Source: Hymenochaete sp. R1
Taxonomy: Eukaryota > Basidiomycota > Agaricomycetes > Hymenochaetales > Hymenochaetaceae
Length of the DNA: 64,000 nucleotides
Assembly (NCBI GenBank): GCA_019400425.1
Contig: JAFREE010000038.1
Coordinates: 62,001-126,000 of the forward strand
Direction: 5' to 3'
Shown: positions 47,425 through 57,597 of the stretch, piece by piece
Layout: the number at the start of each line of letters is the position of its first letter
How positions within the stretch are numbered: the first letter of the stretch is position 1
Translations under genes and position numbers: made by a program
The notes under the pieces: generated by a model
Told to the model about the DNA's origin: nothing
The model's database searches: none
Seen by the model: the letters and a program-made list of their open reading frames with translations, nothing else

Positions 47425-47914
47425 ATGCTCACTCACGCTATCATGACAGATCTAAATCTGAAGTATGCCGAGCCGGATACAGAAAGGGTTCGTTCGGTGA
47501 AGGTATCAGACACCAACGACACATTAGTGAAGAACGGAATCATTCTAGGTAAGAGCTAAGTGATTCGGTTGCTTATTGATTGAATGACGACGACGCCATC
47601 CACAGCCTTAACCATCGAAGGTATCCAGGACCCCGAGTTGTTCGATAAAATCCACAATGCAGGTAACCATATCATATACATTGAAAGTGTGTACCCACAT
47701 CAGCTTCTTCTGCTTCGTACCAACCTGATGTCACATTGGCACTTGACCAGTTGAGTTCGCTCCCAAGGATGGCTATAGCAAGAGCTTCTATATTGTTCAT
47801 CATGACGGCGTAATCGATGAGACGGATATATTGAAAACAAAGAAAAACCTACTGCTCGATTCGCTGCGCGACTGGCAGACTGAGCACCATGCACGGTTCG
47901 AGAAGCTTCTGTAG
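47425..47914 (+). CDS. Unknown small protein, array member 2
   Basis: Exons 47425-47548, 47606-47662 and 47751-47914 join exactly to 114 aa; both introns are phase 1. It lacks the first intron of member 1. The last exon (VEFAPKDGYSKSFYIVHHDG, then the helix LLDSLRDWQTEHHARF) aligns well with the last exon of member 1. A second ATG at 47443, six codons in, could also be the start. There is no basic tail, no signal peptide and no recognised domain. Confidence 0.7.
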
Positions 47915-48565
47915 TGCCCGTTACATACCCCGGAGGGTACAGTATTTTGTGAAATAGTAAAATATTGAAATACAAGGCATGATCATACCTCTAGTACCTG
48001 TAGCCTGATCTAAGATAAAAGCTGTAGAGCGAAACGTCAACGGTTAGGCGACACACAACAGTACACTGGAAGTTGGTAAACTGCATGCTCACATAAGGCC
48101 CTGTCCCATCGGCCAAGCTGCTCATGCCTGAAGTATCGAAGTCATCGATAGGCATAGGCCGTGCAAGATTGACAATTTGACGTGTCGTAAGTACTCGTCA
48201 TGAAGAACAAAAGAAAAGTAAATTGATTACGTGAGGTCCAGGGACTCGCTTACCTCGCTTAATGGGAAGCCACAATATATGTGGTCGATCACAACATAAA
48301 GTCCAACACAACGCGCGACGCGTTCATCCTTCCATCTTGTTCTCCTTCCACTACATCGTCCATTCCAGGATCTCATCCTCGACGATACCTTTGATCTCGT
48401 CCTTCGATCAACAGTTCCCCAAGCACACCGTCCTCCTTCAGCAAGGCCTGATCGACGCACAACCACGCATTGAGCCTCCCAAGCCGCCGTCATCGTGCGT
48501 CGCTCCTCTCTATTCCTCTCTTCATCGACTAACAAACCGTCTCTCATCTTCTTTGCAGTCCCGCG
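47915..48565. other. Intergenic and probable 5' UTR of the 657-codon gene
   Basis: A polypyrimidine-AG acceptor (CTTCTTTGCAG) ends at 48558, eight bases before the next ATG, suggesting a 5' UTR intron. Minus-strand frames here are antisense extensions and are not called. Confidence 0.5.
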
Positions 48566-50539
48566 ATGATCTTCAAAAAGCTCGTAAGCCTCATCGGCTT
48601 CGCATTTAACACCACCAACGATACACAGGCCGCCTCCGACAAAGACGACGATCACAGCTATGACCTCAGGCGTGTCCCCGCACGTAGACTTTTCAACAAT
48701 GACGATATCGAGATGATGATGGAACCCTTTCCTTATCATGATGATCCGACCCCTTCCAAGAAAGAGGTGAGCGCATCTGGCAGATTGTGTATCAACCCAA
48801 AACTGACTCAGTCGGGTGAGGTCCATACAATCAATCTTCCAGAAGCTGATGCTTCCTCTCTCAATGACGCTTTCACGCGTGCATTCGAGTGTCCCGATGC
48901 TCTCGTCGCTCTCAGCGAAGAGTACAACATTCCTACCTTCAGTCTTCCCGACTACATCCTCTCCCTCCCCTTCGGCGACTACAATATGCTCGACATGGGC
49001 ATGCATGGCATCTTCTCTCACAAAGCAGGAGAACCTGAATTGATCGCTCCCCACATCGAAGTCTTCCACGCTGAAAGGAAATGCCTCGCTTTCCATTACT
49101 TCCGTTTCTGCCAAAAGCTCGGAGTATTTGATATTACTCACCAGAAGCTTTCGCCTGAGGATGTTCACCGTCTCTACGTCTGCGGATACATCACTGATGA
49201 CGATGTCGATTTCCCTGTCGGTCGTTCCCTGTTGGCTGAAGGTGCAAGGCGACGCATCGTTAGCTTGACTGATCAACCAACGTCAAGGAAGGAACCAAAC
49301 AGACCACTACCTCTCTACTGGACCGTCGCGAAAGTCGACAAGAAGCCTACAACGCACGAGATTTTAGTTTACATTTCCAAGTTTGAAAGAGCTCGCCTTG
49401 AACGTCGCCCGAGGAATCACACATCCTTTATGTATACCCCTTGGCAACGACCCAGGTTCCATAATAATTGGGTGATCCACTGGCAGATTGAACATGGGGT
49501 ATACGGATTACACGAGAACGGAATCAGCGATGAACGTGCTATTGGGCTCATCAAAAGTCATGACTGGACATACCTGACTGCTGATCGGTACGCAGTAGTT
49601 AAACGAGGCCGTAAACGATCGCGCAAACTACTGCCAAGGTACCCCACCGAGGATCAACGCCTCGACAAACGCACTATCATGAAATTGATTCCCAGAATCC
49701 AACACATCATTCCCGATATCTATCTCACCGAGCCGCCTTTGGATTCGCCGACCAGCACCTCGACTGAATCGCAATCTACAGAGATGATCAGACTTTTCTC
49801 ATCGACCGATGTTCTTTCCGGACCCGTCGTCGAAATCAATGGTCGAAATATCGTGAAGCTCCCGAAGAGCCATTGTCAGTATCAATACGTCCATTGGTCT
49901 AAAGGAGGAGCGCCTATCCATGATCCCGAAACCCCTGCTCCCAAGCCAGTGCGTCCAATCAAGGCTACAAGGCGTATCGATAGTTCACCAGTCGCTCAAC
50001 CTTCCATCTCGCTTACGCGACAAACAACCATGGTTATCGAAGCACCCGTTCCAGACCTCCTACCAGTTCCACCGAAGAACTACAAGAAACGTCAACGAGA
50101 GCGCGTCAACATTGAAACTAATCAACGCCCTAGTCAACGACCGAAGATCATAGACACACCAAAAGTAAATTCCATTCAATTCCCATCCATTCCTTGCGAC
50201 CCAGAGACGATCCCTCTCTTTGTCGATGGCAAAGACGTTAGGCCGGAGAAGCGTGGATATGATGAAGACGAGCAAAACGATTCACCGACGAAGAAACAAA
50301 AGGTGCTTCCGGCTTCATTGACCATGCTTGCCGATATTTACGTCGCTATGGGATCCTCACCTGCTATCAAGATGCAGCCCGATGATGAGCCTCGAGCCGT
50401 CCTTGCTGATGAAGATGGCAAGGCTCGTTTCGTTCTGAATGTCGATGGTACCGTTTCCGATTTGTTGGAGCCTGGGTGGAAGTTTGCCATCCGTCCGGAT
50501 CTTTCGACCGTTGCTTCCCATTCTCATGGCAGAGAATGA
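48566..50539 (+). CDS. Unknown 657-aa protein, intron-free coding region, inside the small-gene array
   Basis: A single open frame of 657 codons, unusual here because most neighbouring genes are split by introns. I recognise no domain. Residues 1-400 look globular (DYILSLPFGDYNMLDMGMHG, EVFHAERKCLAFHYFRFC, SPEDVHRLYVCGYITDDDV, NNWVIHWQIEHGVYGLHENG). Residues 400-620 are Pro/Ser/Thr-rich with basic clusters, including KKYKRQR-like and SPTKKQKV stretches that resemble nuclear signals. A short Val/Leu-rich segment closes the protein. I see no retroelement, transposase or nuclease motifs. The start ATG directly follows a likely 5' UTR acceptor. A 349-codon antisense frame overlapping it is a shadow. 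Confidence 0.75.
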   Translation: MIFKKLVSLIGFAFNTTNDTQAASDKDDDHSYDLRRVPARRLFNNDDIEMMMEPFPYHDDPTPSKKEVSASGRLCINPKLTQSGEVHTINLPEADASSLNDAFTRAFECPDALVALSEEYNIPTFSLPDYILSLPFGDYNMLDMGMHGIFSHKAGEPELIAPHIEVFHAERKCLAFHYFRFCQKLGVFDITHQKLSPEDVHRLYVCGYITDDDVDFPVGRSLLAEGARRRIVSLTDQPTSRKEPNRPLPLYWTVAKVDKKPTTHEILVYISKFERARLERRPRNHTSFMYTPWQRPRFHNNWVIHWQIEHGVYGLHENGISDERAIGLIKSHDWTYLTADRYAVVKRGRKRSRKLLPRYPTEDQRLDKRTIMKLIPRIQHIIPDIYLTEPPLDSPTSTSTESQSTEMIRLFSSTDVLSGPVVEINGRNIVKLPKSHCQYQYVHWSKGGAPIHDPETPAPKPVRPIKATRRIDSSPVAQPSISLTRQTTMVIEAPVPDLLPVPPKNYKKRQRERVNIETNQRPSQRPKIIDTPKVNSIQFPSIPCDPETIPLFVDGKDVRPEKRGYDEDEQNDSPTKKQKVLPASLTMLADIYVAMGSSPAIKMQPDDEPRAVLADEDGKARFVLNVDGTVSDLLEPGWKFAIRPDLSTVASHSHGRE

Positions 50540-51818
50540 AGGACCTAAAAATACATCACACGCCAGATGTTACGCCTTTCCTGTGAGTCATTCGAACAGA
50601 TGTTCTGAAGACAATTCATACTCACTTTTGACGATAGTTCGAGCGCAGAGGAAAGACGAACATCCTGCATTCCCATCACGACACCATTGTGGAAAAGGCG
50701 TAAGAGTTGGAAAACTATATCGTAGACGTGCGATGGCCCAGTTTATACCAATTGCTTCGCCAACGTACGACCACTTCGCATTCATCCATCCTGGCCCCCA
50801 CACCGCGCGATAACCAAAACCGATCAACAATTTCCTTTTCTTTCCTTTTCTTTCATCCTCCGGTTTCCCTTTCTTTCTTTTGGTCTCGAGCGATTATTGT
50901 AGTATAGATAGGCGATTATAGTGTGATCGATTGTGCGTCCGCTGAGATGCTCCGCCGTCGGGTATTCGTACCTTTGATGAACGAGCGACTCGCCGCCATC
51001 GTCAGCACTCTGTAGCCTTCGTTTCGTCCCTTTCTTTTCTCGGTTTGCGTTCCTCTTCTTATTATCGAGTCTCCTGTATTTCTATCGCACCTTGTCCATA
51101 ATATCCAGTATATATAGACTCGTTCCAAGAAAAGTAGGTTGCGAGAAGAACCGGTCGCCGAGCTTTGAGAGTTTTGTCGCTTCTCGTAGATTGGTTCATG
51201 GTGAAAAAGGAGTCAGTCGATTCGAGAAGAACATGGAAGTTATTGACAAGACTCCGAGTTGGCTTGACCCTTTGGCAATGACAATGCAGACGTTTCGGCG
51301 TGATCGTGGAAACTCATGTCTATTTGTGGATTACAGTTGGCACATTCACAATTTCGCGCGGTTCCTTCTCCTTCTCTTCTCTAACTGCGTCGACAAGAAA
51401 GTTTAGTCGTCAGAAGTCGCCACATCTCTCTCTGATCTCATTTGCTCCTTGGGATGTATGATAAACTGCCAATACTTTGCAATGGGACGTGCAAAAGTCC
51501 CTCATGGGCACTCTGGCATTCTGAACTCATCAAGATTTAGTGGGCTTTGCGCCACAAGCGATCGGTTGACTGTTTTCAGCACGGCGGTTGGCCCTCGGTC
51601 ACACTACCGTTCTTATTGACTTTCCGTTGGAAGTGGCGAACGGAAGTTAGTTCTGGTTGGGGCAACTTCGTTAACTGATATCGAGGCCAGTATGACCCCT
51701 ATCAGTTACATGGTGTGATGCAGCTGAGCGCAAAGTGGAGGTGGGGTGCGTATAAGTAGAGACCTCAACTGGGTCTTTCTGCCTTCATCCTCTTTACTTT
51801 CTCCACACTTGAAATAAC
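50540..51818. other. Intergenic with promoter elements of array member 3
   Basis: 1.28 kb without a supported gene. Two elements near the right end recur upstream of members 4 and 5: AAGTGGCGA at 51631-51639 and a TATA-like TATAAGTAGA at 51751-51760. A T/C-rich stretch lies near 50830-50880. Confidence 0.55.
51631..51639 (+). promoter_or_regulatory. AAGTGGCGA motif upstream of array member 3
   Basis: The motif starts 188 nt upstream of the member 3 ATG. The same nonamer starts 194 nt upstream of member 4 and 214 nt upstream of member 5. Its role as a regulatory site is inferred from position only. Confidence 0.45.
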
Positions 51819-52689
51819 ATGGCCGAATCATCCTCTGCTCGAGTTTTTCCACCTGCCAACGAAGGCATGCTACAAGAATGTAAGTTAGGCCCAGTTATCA
51901 TCTCAGAGCCTTCGTTCTCATAGTGCAGACACATCGCTGTTCTCTTTTCAGTTTTAAACAAAAAATACGGCACGTACGGGGGAGGCATGGCGGCTGTTAG
52001 ATACCAAATCGAGAGGAAGAACGCGGAATCTTCGAATATGGTTCGGCGTATGATCAAAGATTGTACGTTCTTTTCCTGTGCTGGTGATTTTTTGATTTGC
52101 TTTTCAATACTACTACAATATTTTTGGTGATTAGATTATGCCAAAGATAACGAGGAAGTTCCCGAAGCAGTTGCGAATCCGAATAAGGAGTTCTACACCC
52201 TACGAAGTGCGTACTGATTGAACTCTCAATGCGGTCGGAACGAAATGCTCACTTCGACATTTATGGTAAGTCACGTATCGTATCCCTAACGACGAGGGAG
52301 GAGCGGGTGAAGAAAAAACTGAACCTATCTGGCGTGCAGCTAGCTCGAGTAAGGAGGAAGTCGAGAGGAGAGCAATTGATAAATGGCCGAGTATAGTCAA
52401 GGACATCAGTTACAAGATTTGGGAAGTACCAGAATGGCTTAAGAAACTTGACATGCCAGCGACAGCGAGCGATACAATAAAGACTCAACCGGAGAAAACG
52501 AAGGATACAGCAAAGGTCGAACAAAGAAAGGCGAAGGATACAACAAAGGGTGGATCACAGAAATCTGGACACTCTACCACGGATGGTGGAAGCCAGAAAC
52601 GGAAGAGGCCTCGGAAGGAGGGTGACTCTAGCGAGGAGGAAGGTGCGGCTGGCAGTGGTCGTGCTAAAATTACAAAGACCACATCTTAG
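51819..52689 (+). CDS. Unknown small protein, array member 3
   Basis: Exons 51819-51879, 51952-52062, 52135-52206 and 52340-52689 join exactly to 197 aa, all introns in phase 1. Exon 2 starts FLNKKYG and exon 3 ends NKEFYTLR; exon 4 carries EEVERRAIDKW and YKIWEVP. The same segments occur in members 4 and 5. Intron 3 is 133 nt and contains a stretch (FDIY) resembling the start of exon 4 in member 5, so this copy may have lost, or alternatively splice, that part. The C-terminal 80 residues are Lys/Ser/Glu-rich with a nuclear-signal-like SQKRKRPRK. Confidence 0.75.
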
Positions 52690-53802
52690 GGCCTACAGTG
52701 GTAAGGAGCTTGGACTCAACCTTGAACCAATCTGGTTTCAATCAAACTGGAATATTTTTCAAATCAGTAGTTATGTAGACCGTATTCCTCATACTATAGA
52801 TTTAGAGAGATCATCTCGATTGGTGTGAACTTTAACTCATAGCTCTTCTGGCAGCAAATCGCTAAAATATAAGTGCTTCACAACCTCAGTCGCCCCTTCA
52901 ACACTTTTCGACAAATTATTGGCCCTCGAATATAAAACTGCGGTGAGAGGTACCGTCTTCTCCTACACGCATCTGAGTTCCCTTTAGCCGAGACTATTTG
53001 CGCATTGTGTAATCACTACATGAAGGTCCTTGACGTTGTAAATGGCGGCTTTAGCTCAAATAAGCAGCCGCTCTGCTTAAATTTTACCCTCCCACATTTT
53101 TTCCCTTTCAAAGTGCACTAGTGATTCCTTGTTCCTCCTCGGGATGAAAGCTTGCGAAGTCCCTCGTTGATGGACTAACACTGATGCGCAGGCTTTCGTT
53201 TCGAGAATTCGGAACCTGGTGACCGTGAAAAGAATGACCAATTGCGGAGAATCAAACTTTTGATCCATACATCCACAGATCCCGTTCCGAAAGTCTTCAT
53301 TTGACGTTCCTTCGTTATTTGTAAAACTGACTCGGCGGAGAAGTTCATCCAAGCCTGTAGGCGGTCATTGTCGCGCCACTATCAAGATTTCAGGTAAAGC
53401 GCCACGGAGTGCAAACACGTCGAGGTCAAGTCGTTCTCGTTAATCTCATACGTTCTTCAGGTAGGTCGAAGAAAAAGGAGCTACCATTTCGCGATGTGGC
53501 GTGCCGAACCTACCATTGTATACATATGCATATGGTTTGCTTGGCCGGCCAGCTGGTGATTGCTATATACTCCGACTCGCTCTACCAGCTTACTTCAGTT
53601 TGGCTTAGAAGTGGCGATTCGGACTGGAACCCAATTCTCATTGGAGTATCTCGCTAAGTCGTATAGATCCCCTTATGACCCTTCCCGACTCAAGCTATGT
53701 GAAGTAAGTAATATAATCGGGTACAATAGGTGAGCATAAATAGAGGATACGCTCGCGTCTTCATAAACTTCCGTCCTTACTTACTACTTGAAATCTCGCA
53801 AC
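52690..53802. other. Intergenic, 1.1 kb
   Basis: No supported gene. A minus-strand frame of 91 codons (53077-53352) has no recognised domain. AAGTGGCGA at 53609 and a TATA-like CATAAATAG at 53735 precede member 4. Confidence 0.5.
53609..53617 (+). promoter_or_regulatory. AAGTGGCGA motif upstream of array member 4
   Basis: Same nonamer as upstream of members 3 and 5, starting 194 nt before the ATG, with a TATA-like CATAAATAG about 68 nt before the ATG. Confidence 0.45.
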
Positions 53803-54411
53803 ATGGCCAATTCTGCTTTAGACAGAATTCAGCAACGTAAGTCCAATTTCATCCAGATGGTAGGCTTATTTGGACAGGCCTGATATATATATGCTTTCTC
53901 TTGTCCCTTTTTCAGTGTGCAATGAAAAGTATGGCAAAGACCAGGATGGAATCCCGGCTGTCAAGTTCAGCATCAGAAGTGAAAAGGCAGGAGAATCTCG
54001 CTTTACCAGAGATACTATCAAGCGCTGTACGTTTCCTTTTGCTTTCTGTTGACTTGAAGTAGTCTTAAATGAACGCCACCCACCTTCGTTGCGCTCAGTT
54101 TATGAGACGAGGGGCGAGAAAGCACCTGATGTAGTAACAGATATCAATAAGGAATTCTGCTACTTAAATGGTAAGTACCTATCGAGATTCGACACTGGAT
54201 TTCACAATGAAAATTGGATCACTCACACCTTCGTGGGGTAGTCGAATATTATTGTGATAACGGTCCAATCGGAAAGGGGCATAAAAGGTCGAAGCCGGCT
54301 TATCGTGCAGCTGGAGCGACCGTAGAAGAAATTCAGAATAGGGCAATAGATAACTTGGACGCTATCATCGAGGATTTCGGAGAAAAGATCTGGAGGGTGA
54401 ATTTCGCGTAG
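53803..54411 (+). CDS. Unknown small protein, array member 4
   Basis: Exons 53803-53836, 53916-54026, 54099-54170 and 54242-54411 join exactly to 128 aa, all introns phase 1. Exons 2 (111 nt) and 3 (72 nt) have the same lengths as in member 3. Matching segments are LCNEKYG at the start of exon 2, NKEFCYLN at the end of exon 3, and EEIQNRAIDNL followed by GEKIWRVN in exon 4. The protein stops right after this core and has no basic tail, so it may show the minimal unit. No signal peptide or known domain. Confidence 0.8.
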
Positions 54412-55004
54412 GACGGCGGCCGCCCGTAACGAAGAGCACCTGATTTTGGGTTAAGGCAGAGAAGAGGAAGAGGTGTGGATACGCCAAAGATGCTGCTGGA
54501 GGTAGCCCTTTTTAAGCTGTTTTATGGGTACCAGCTATGTGAAGGCGACAACTTGAAGACCCTTCTTGGCAATAGTATAAATGAATAATACTAAGTAGAG
54601 TGAAATATAGTTAGGGTCAGGTTCGTGTTTGCGAGGTTTGTAATTACCACTTTGGCATACCTATACGGTGCCACTGCAATGCACCAAAAGACGTCGTGCA
54701 TCCACTTGACCAGTGGTCGCTGTCGTATAAGTCGTAATCCTTGTTGACTTATGCGTTTCCCCATTCCGAGCCAGGGTAGCCTTGTGCTGTAAGTGGCGAG
54801 CGTGGCTTAAATCGATGAAGCTGACCACTCGAACGATACCCAGCCGGACCAGTCTCGTACGGTTCTCACCGCGCAGTGCGGGATACCTTTCAGTCGGAGC
54901 AAAGTTGGCGGGAAGAGTACAAATAGGGTGCTTCGCAAAAAAAAGTCTTTCAAGCCCGTTTACACGTACTCTTTCATTTTACTCGCCACGTAGAGACCCA
55001 GAAG
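54412..55004. other. Intergenic between members 4 and 5
   Basis: About 590 bp with no gene. It carries AAGTGGCGA at 54791-54799 and a TATA-like TACAAATAGG at about 54918. Confidence 0.5.
54791..54799 (+). promoter_or_regulatory. AAGTGGCGA motif upstream of array member 5
   Basis: Third copy of the nonamer, starting 214 nt before the ATG of member 5. Confidence 0.45.
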
Positions 55005-55756
55005 ATGGCGGAATCTTCATTCGGGCCAGGCAGTAAAGACGAGCTTCAGGAATGTAAGACAACTTCGCACCATCGAACCCTAGAAAACATGATTGACCAA
55101 GCGCCACATGGCATGCGTTCTTTCTAGTCCTCAACGAACAATATGGTGTGGACGAGCACGGCAATCCAGCCGTCACATACGAGATCGAAGGACGTAGGGA
55201 TAGGCGTGTCAGGGAGTTCGTGTTATCCCGTACGTTCAGACTTTCACCCATTGGAATCAGCGTAAGCTAACTTGGGCTCGACCATCATAAACGCTCATTT
55301 CTTCTGTCTTTAGATTATTTGAAATACGCACAGCAAGATCGTGATCCTGCTTCTTTGAAGGATACCACTGCAACCTTCTACTTCCTGAAAGGCACGCTCA
55401 TCATCTCTTGAAATTTGGAGAAGAATTCGGGGCACTTACCCACTTTCTTTTCAGTCCACCATTACGAAGCGATCGACGGAAAGAAGGACGATCTCACAAT
55501 TGAGTCTATTTATCGGATTGCTGGAGACTCCGTAGAGGAAGTGCGAAAAGCAGCACTGGAAAATTGGGAACATGTTGAAGAGTACCTTGCAAATGAATAT
55601 GGGGTCAAATTATGGGCTATACCAGACGGCAATAAACAGAAGCCTGAGGGAGAACGGTTGGAGGTTCAGAAGAAGGGCGCTGCTGGAGGCGGTAAGAAGC
55701 ACGCCAGGACTGACGATAGCTCAGATGACGAGGCGGATACGCATAAAAAACGCTGA
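55005..55756 (+). CDS. Unknown small protein, array member 5
   Basis: Exons 55005-55053, 55128-55229, 55314-55391 and 55455-55756 join exactly to 176 aa, all introns phase 1. Intron 3 begins with GC instead of GT (CTGAAAG then GCACGC), the only frame-closing solution I found. The core is FLNEQYGVDEHGNPAVTYEI, then TATFYFLK, VHHYEAIDGKKDDL, EEVRKAALENWEHVEEYL and GVKLWAIP. The tail is basic and acidic mixed (GGKKHARTDD and a final THKKR), similar in character to members 1 and 3. Its first residues (MAES) match those of member 3, fitting recent duplication. Confidence 0.78.
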
Positions 55757-56112
55757 AGATGGTCATAGAATTGTAACATCAGTCGCCTACTTTTTTTTTT
55801 ACCTTCGTTCATTAGAGGTCGTATAAACCATTTTTATCCTCGAAAGCAATGGCGCATTATAGAGGTAAACGAAGCGAAGTGGGTGGTTGAAAGAAAAACC
55901 CCTGGATCATTTGAGCAGTGAAGAAGGATTGTCATCGACTGGATTCCTTGGTGCAGCAATTTTTGTCTTAATCATGCAAAGCGCACGTAGGGAGCGCTGC
56001 ATCGAATAAGATGTACACCTAACTCTCGGAAACGAGTCCGTTTCATAAATCGAGAACAGAAAAGTCTATGTGATTACCTTGTATGAAGGACTTTGTTAAC
56101 CACTAAACCTTT
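55757..56112. other. Convergent 3' intergenic region
   Basis: About 350 bp between member 5 and the dehydrogenase, with a T run at about 55791-55800. No gene seen. Confidence 0.55.
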
Positions 56113-57597
56113 TCAGAGCCTCGAAACCACAAAACTTACAGTATCTTTAGTCTGCTCCTCGAGCCACGACCATAGTTTCCCACTCTCCTTTTCATCTAGA
56201 ACATCCTGACGTGGCTTCCCGATGCGGGCCCACGGTATTAAGTACTAAGAAGTCCAATAGGGAAAACAAGTCCAACCAAGAAGTCCGATACAAGTCCGTC
56301 AGTTAATTAATGCTGAGTTAGTAAAACGCAGAATGTTACCTGGCCATTAAGGTCTTTTCCGTCTGGCGATGTGCCTGCGTATAATTGAGTCATCGCGCCA
56401 AGACTTACGGGTCGGAGTGGTATGAAGACGCCCTGGTGGTGTCATTTATATTGTTTGTTTGAGATTTATGAGGTTGAACGTGGAAGTCTCACCATCGACA
56501 TCTTTTTCAAGGCCGACCAATGCCGCCCAAGCTCGCTTTTGATTGTCCCTATACGACAATACGGTCGAGGTGAGAGGCTCATCGGTCAATTAAACTGAAT
56601 GGTTGAGAAAAGTGGAAACAGTACCCGGATGTAAAGAGACTGAGATGATCCCTTGGTCTCCGTATCTCCTCGCCCATTCATTCGCAACCATAATGACACC
56701 CTAATAAAGAATCCAAAAAAAAGATCACCGTTCAGTTCATTACCGCACATTATACATCTCTAAATGAAAGCGAATAAATGAAGAACGCACGCATTTACTC
56801 TGGTAATACAACACATCCAACCCCAGTTCTCTCCTCTTCTTATCTTCCGCCGATCCTTCTTCGCCGGGCTTCAACGTCTCCCACGTAATGTATTCTTTAG
56901 GGGCTGCAGCATGCCCGAGCGAGCTCGTATGTACGATTCGCGCATGACCAGACGAATGGGAGGCACTGAGGAGGAGAGGAAGGAGGAGGGAAGAGAAGTA
57001 ATAGGGTCCGACGACGTTCGTCCCAAATTGCATATCATAGCCTTCTTTTGTGAGCGTTTCGATTGGAGGGGCCATCACGCCGCTAGCTTTGATGTAAGTA
57101 CCAAAGACAACACGAAATGGGACGCGCGCTCGAGGCGGGTTGCTCACGCGTTATTAAACAAAACATCCACTTTACTCTCCTTCGACTTAAGCTCCTCCGC
57201 CGCCTGCCGAATCGAATCGAAACTCGAAAGGTCCAGCGAAAGGAAATGGACGTCGGTCTTCCCCGTCTTCTCCTTCAACCTCTCTATAGCAGCCCTGCCC
57301 TTTTCTTCAGACCGGCTCGCGATGTACACTTTAGCACCATGAGCCAGCACGACCTGTTTCCGGTGATTAATTGTTTAGTTTCGTTCATGTACGCGGTAGA
57401 TATTATCCAGACCGCGTCGACTCGGAAGCGTGCCAGAGAAAAGGACATACCCTGGCAGTTTCCTCACCGATTCCAGAGTTCGCGCCGGTAACGACGACGA
57501 CCTTCCCACTCAGGTCCGGTATGTCCTCTTCGCTAAACTTGGCTTTCGGCGGGTACGTCTGGTCGATGAACATCTTGAGCATCTCGACCTTCGACAT
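56113..57597 (-). CDS. Short-chain dehydrogenase/reductase (retinol-dehydrogenase-like)
   Basis: Classical SDR-type NAD(P)-dependent oxidoreductase. The cofactor motif TGANSGIG is in exon 1 (57597-57451). NNAGVMAPP is assembled across intron 2, HTSSLGHAA supplies the catalytic Ser region, and YYQSK the Tyr and Lys. Several short introns cut the C-terminal half, giving about 330 aa. The N-terminal leader (MLKMFIDQTYPPKAKFSEEDIPDLSGK) is typical of fungal WW-oxidoreductase/retinol-dehydrogenase-like SDRs; the substrate cannot be read from sequence. The 3' end is uncertain: a possible donor (GTAAGT) lies just before the stop I chose, so a further small exon may exist. Confidence 0.87.

Noticed and set aside
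48227..49276. Long minus-strand open frame of 349 codons
   Set aside because: It lies antisense to the 657-codon gene over most of its length, has no domain and no start or splice context; the plus-strand frame is longer and shows protein-like composition.
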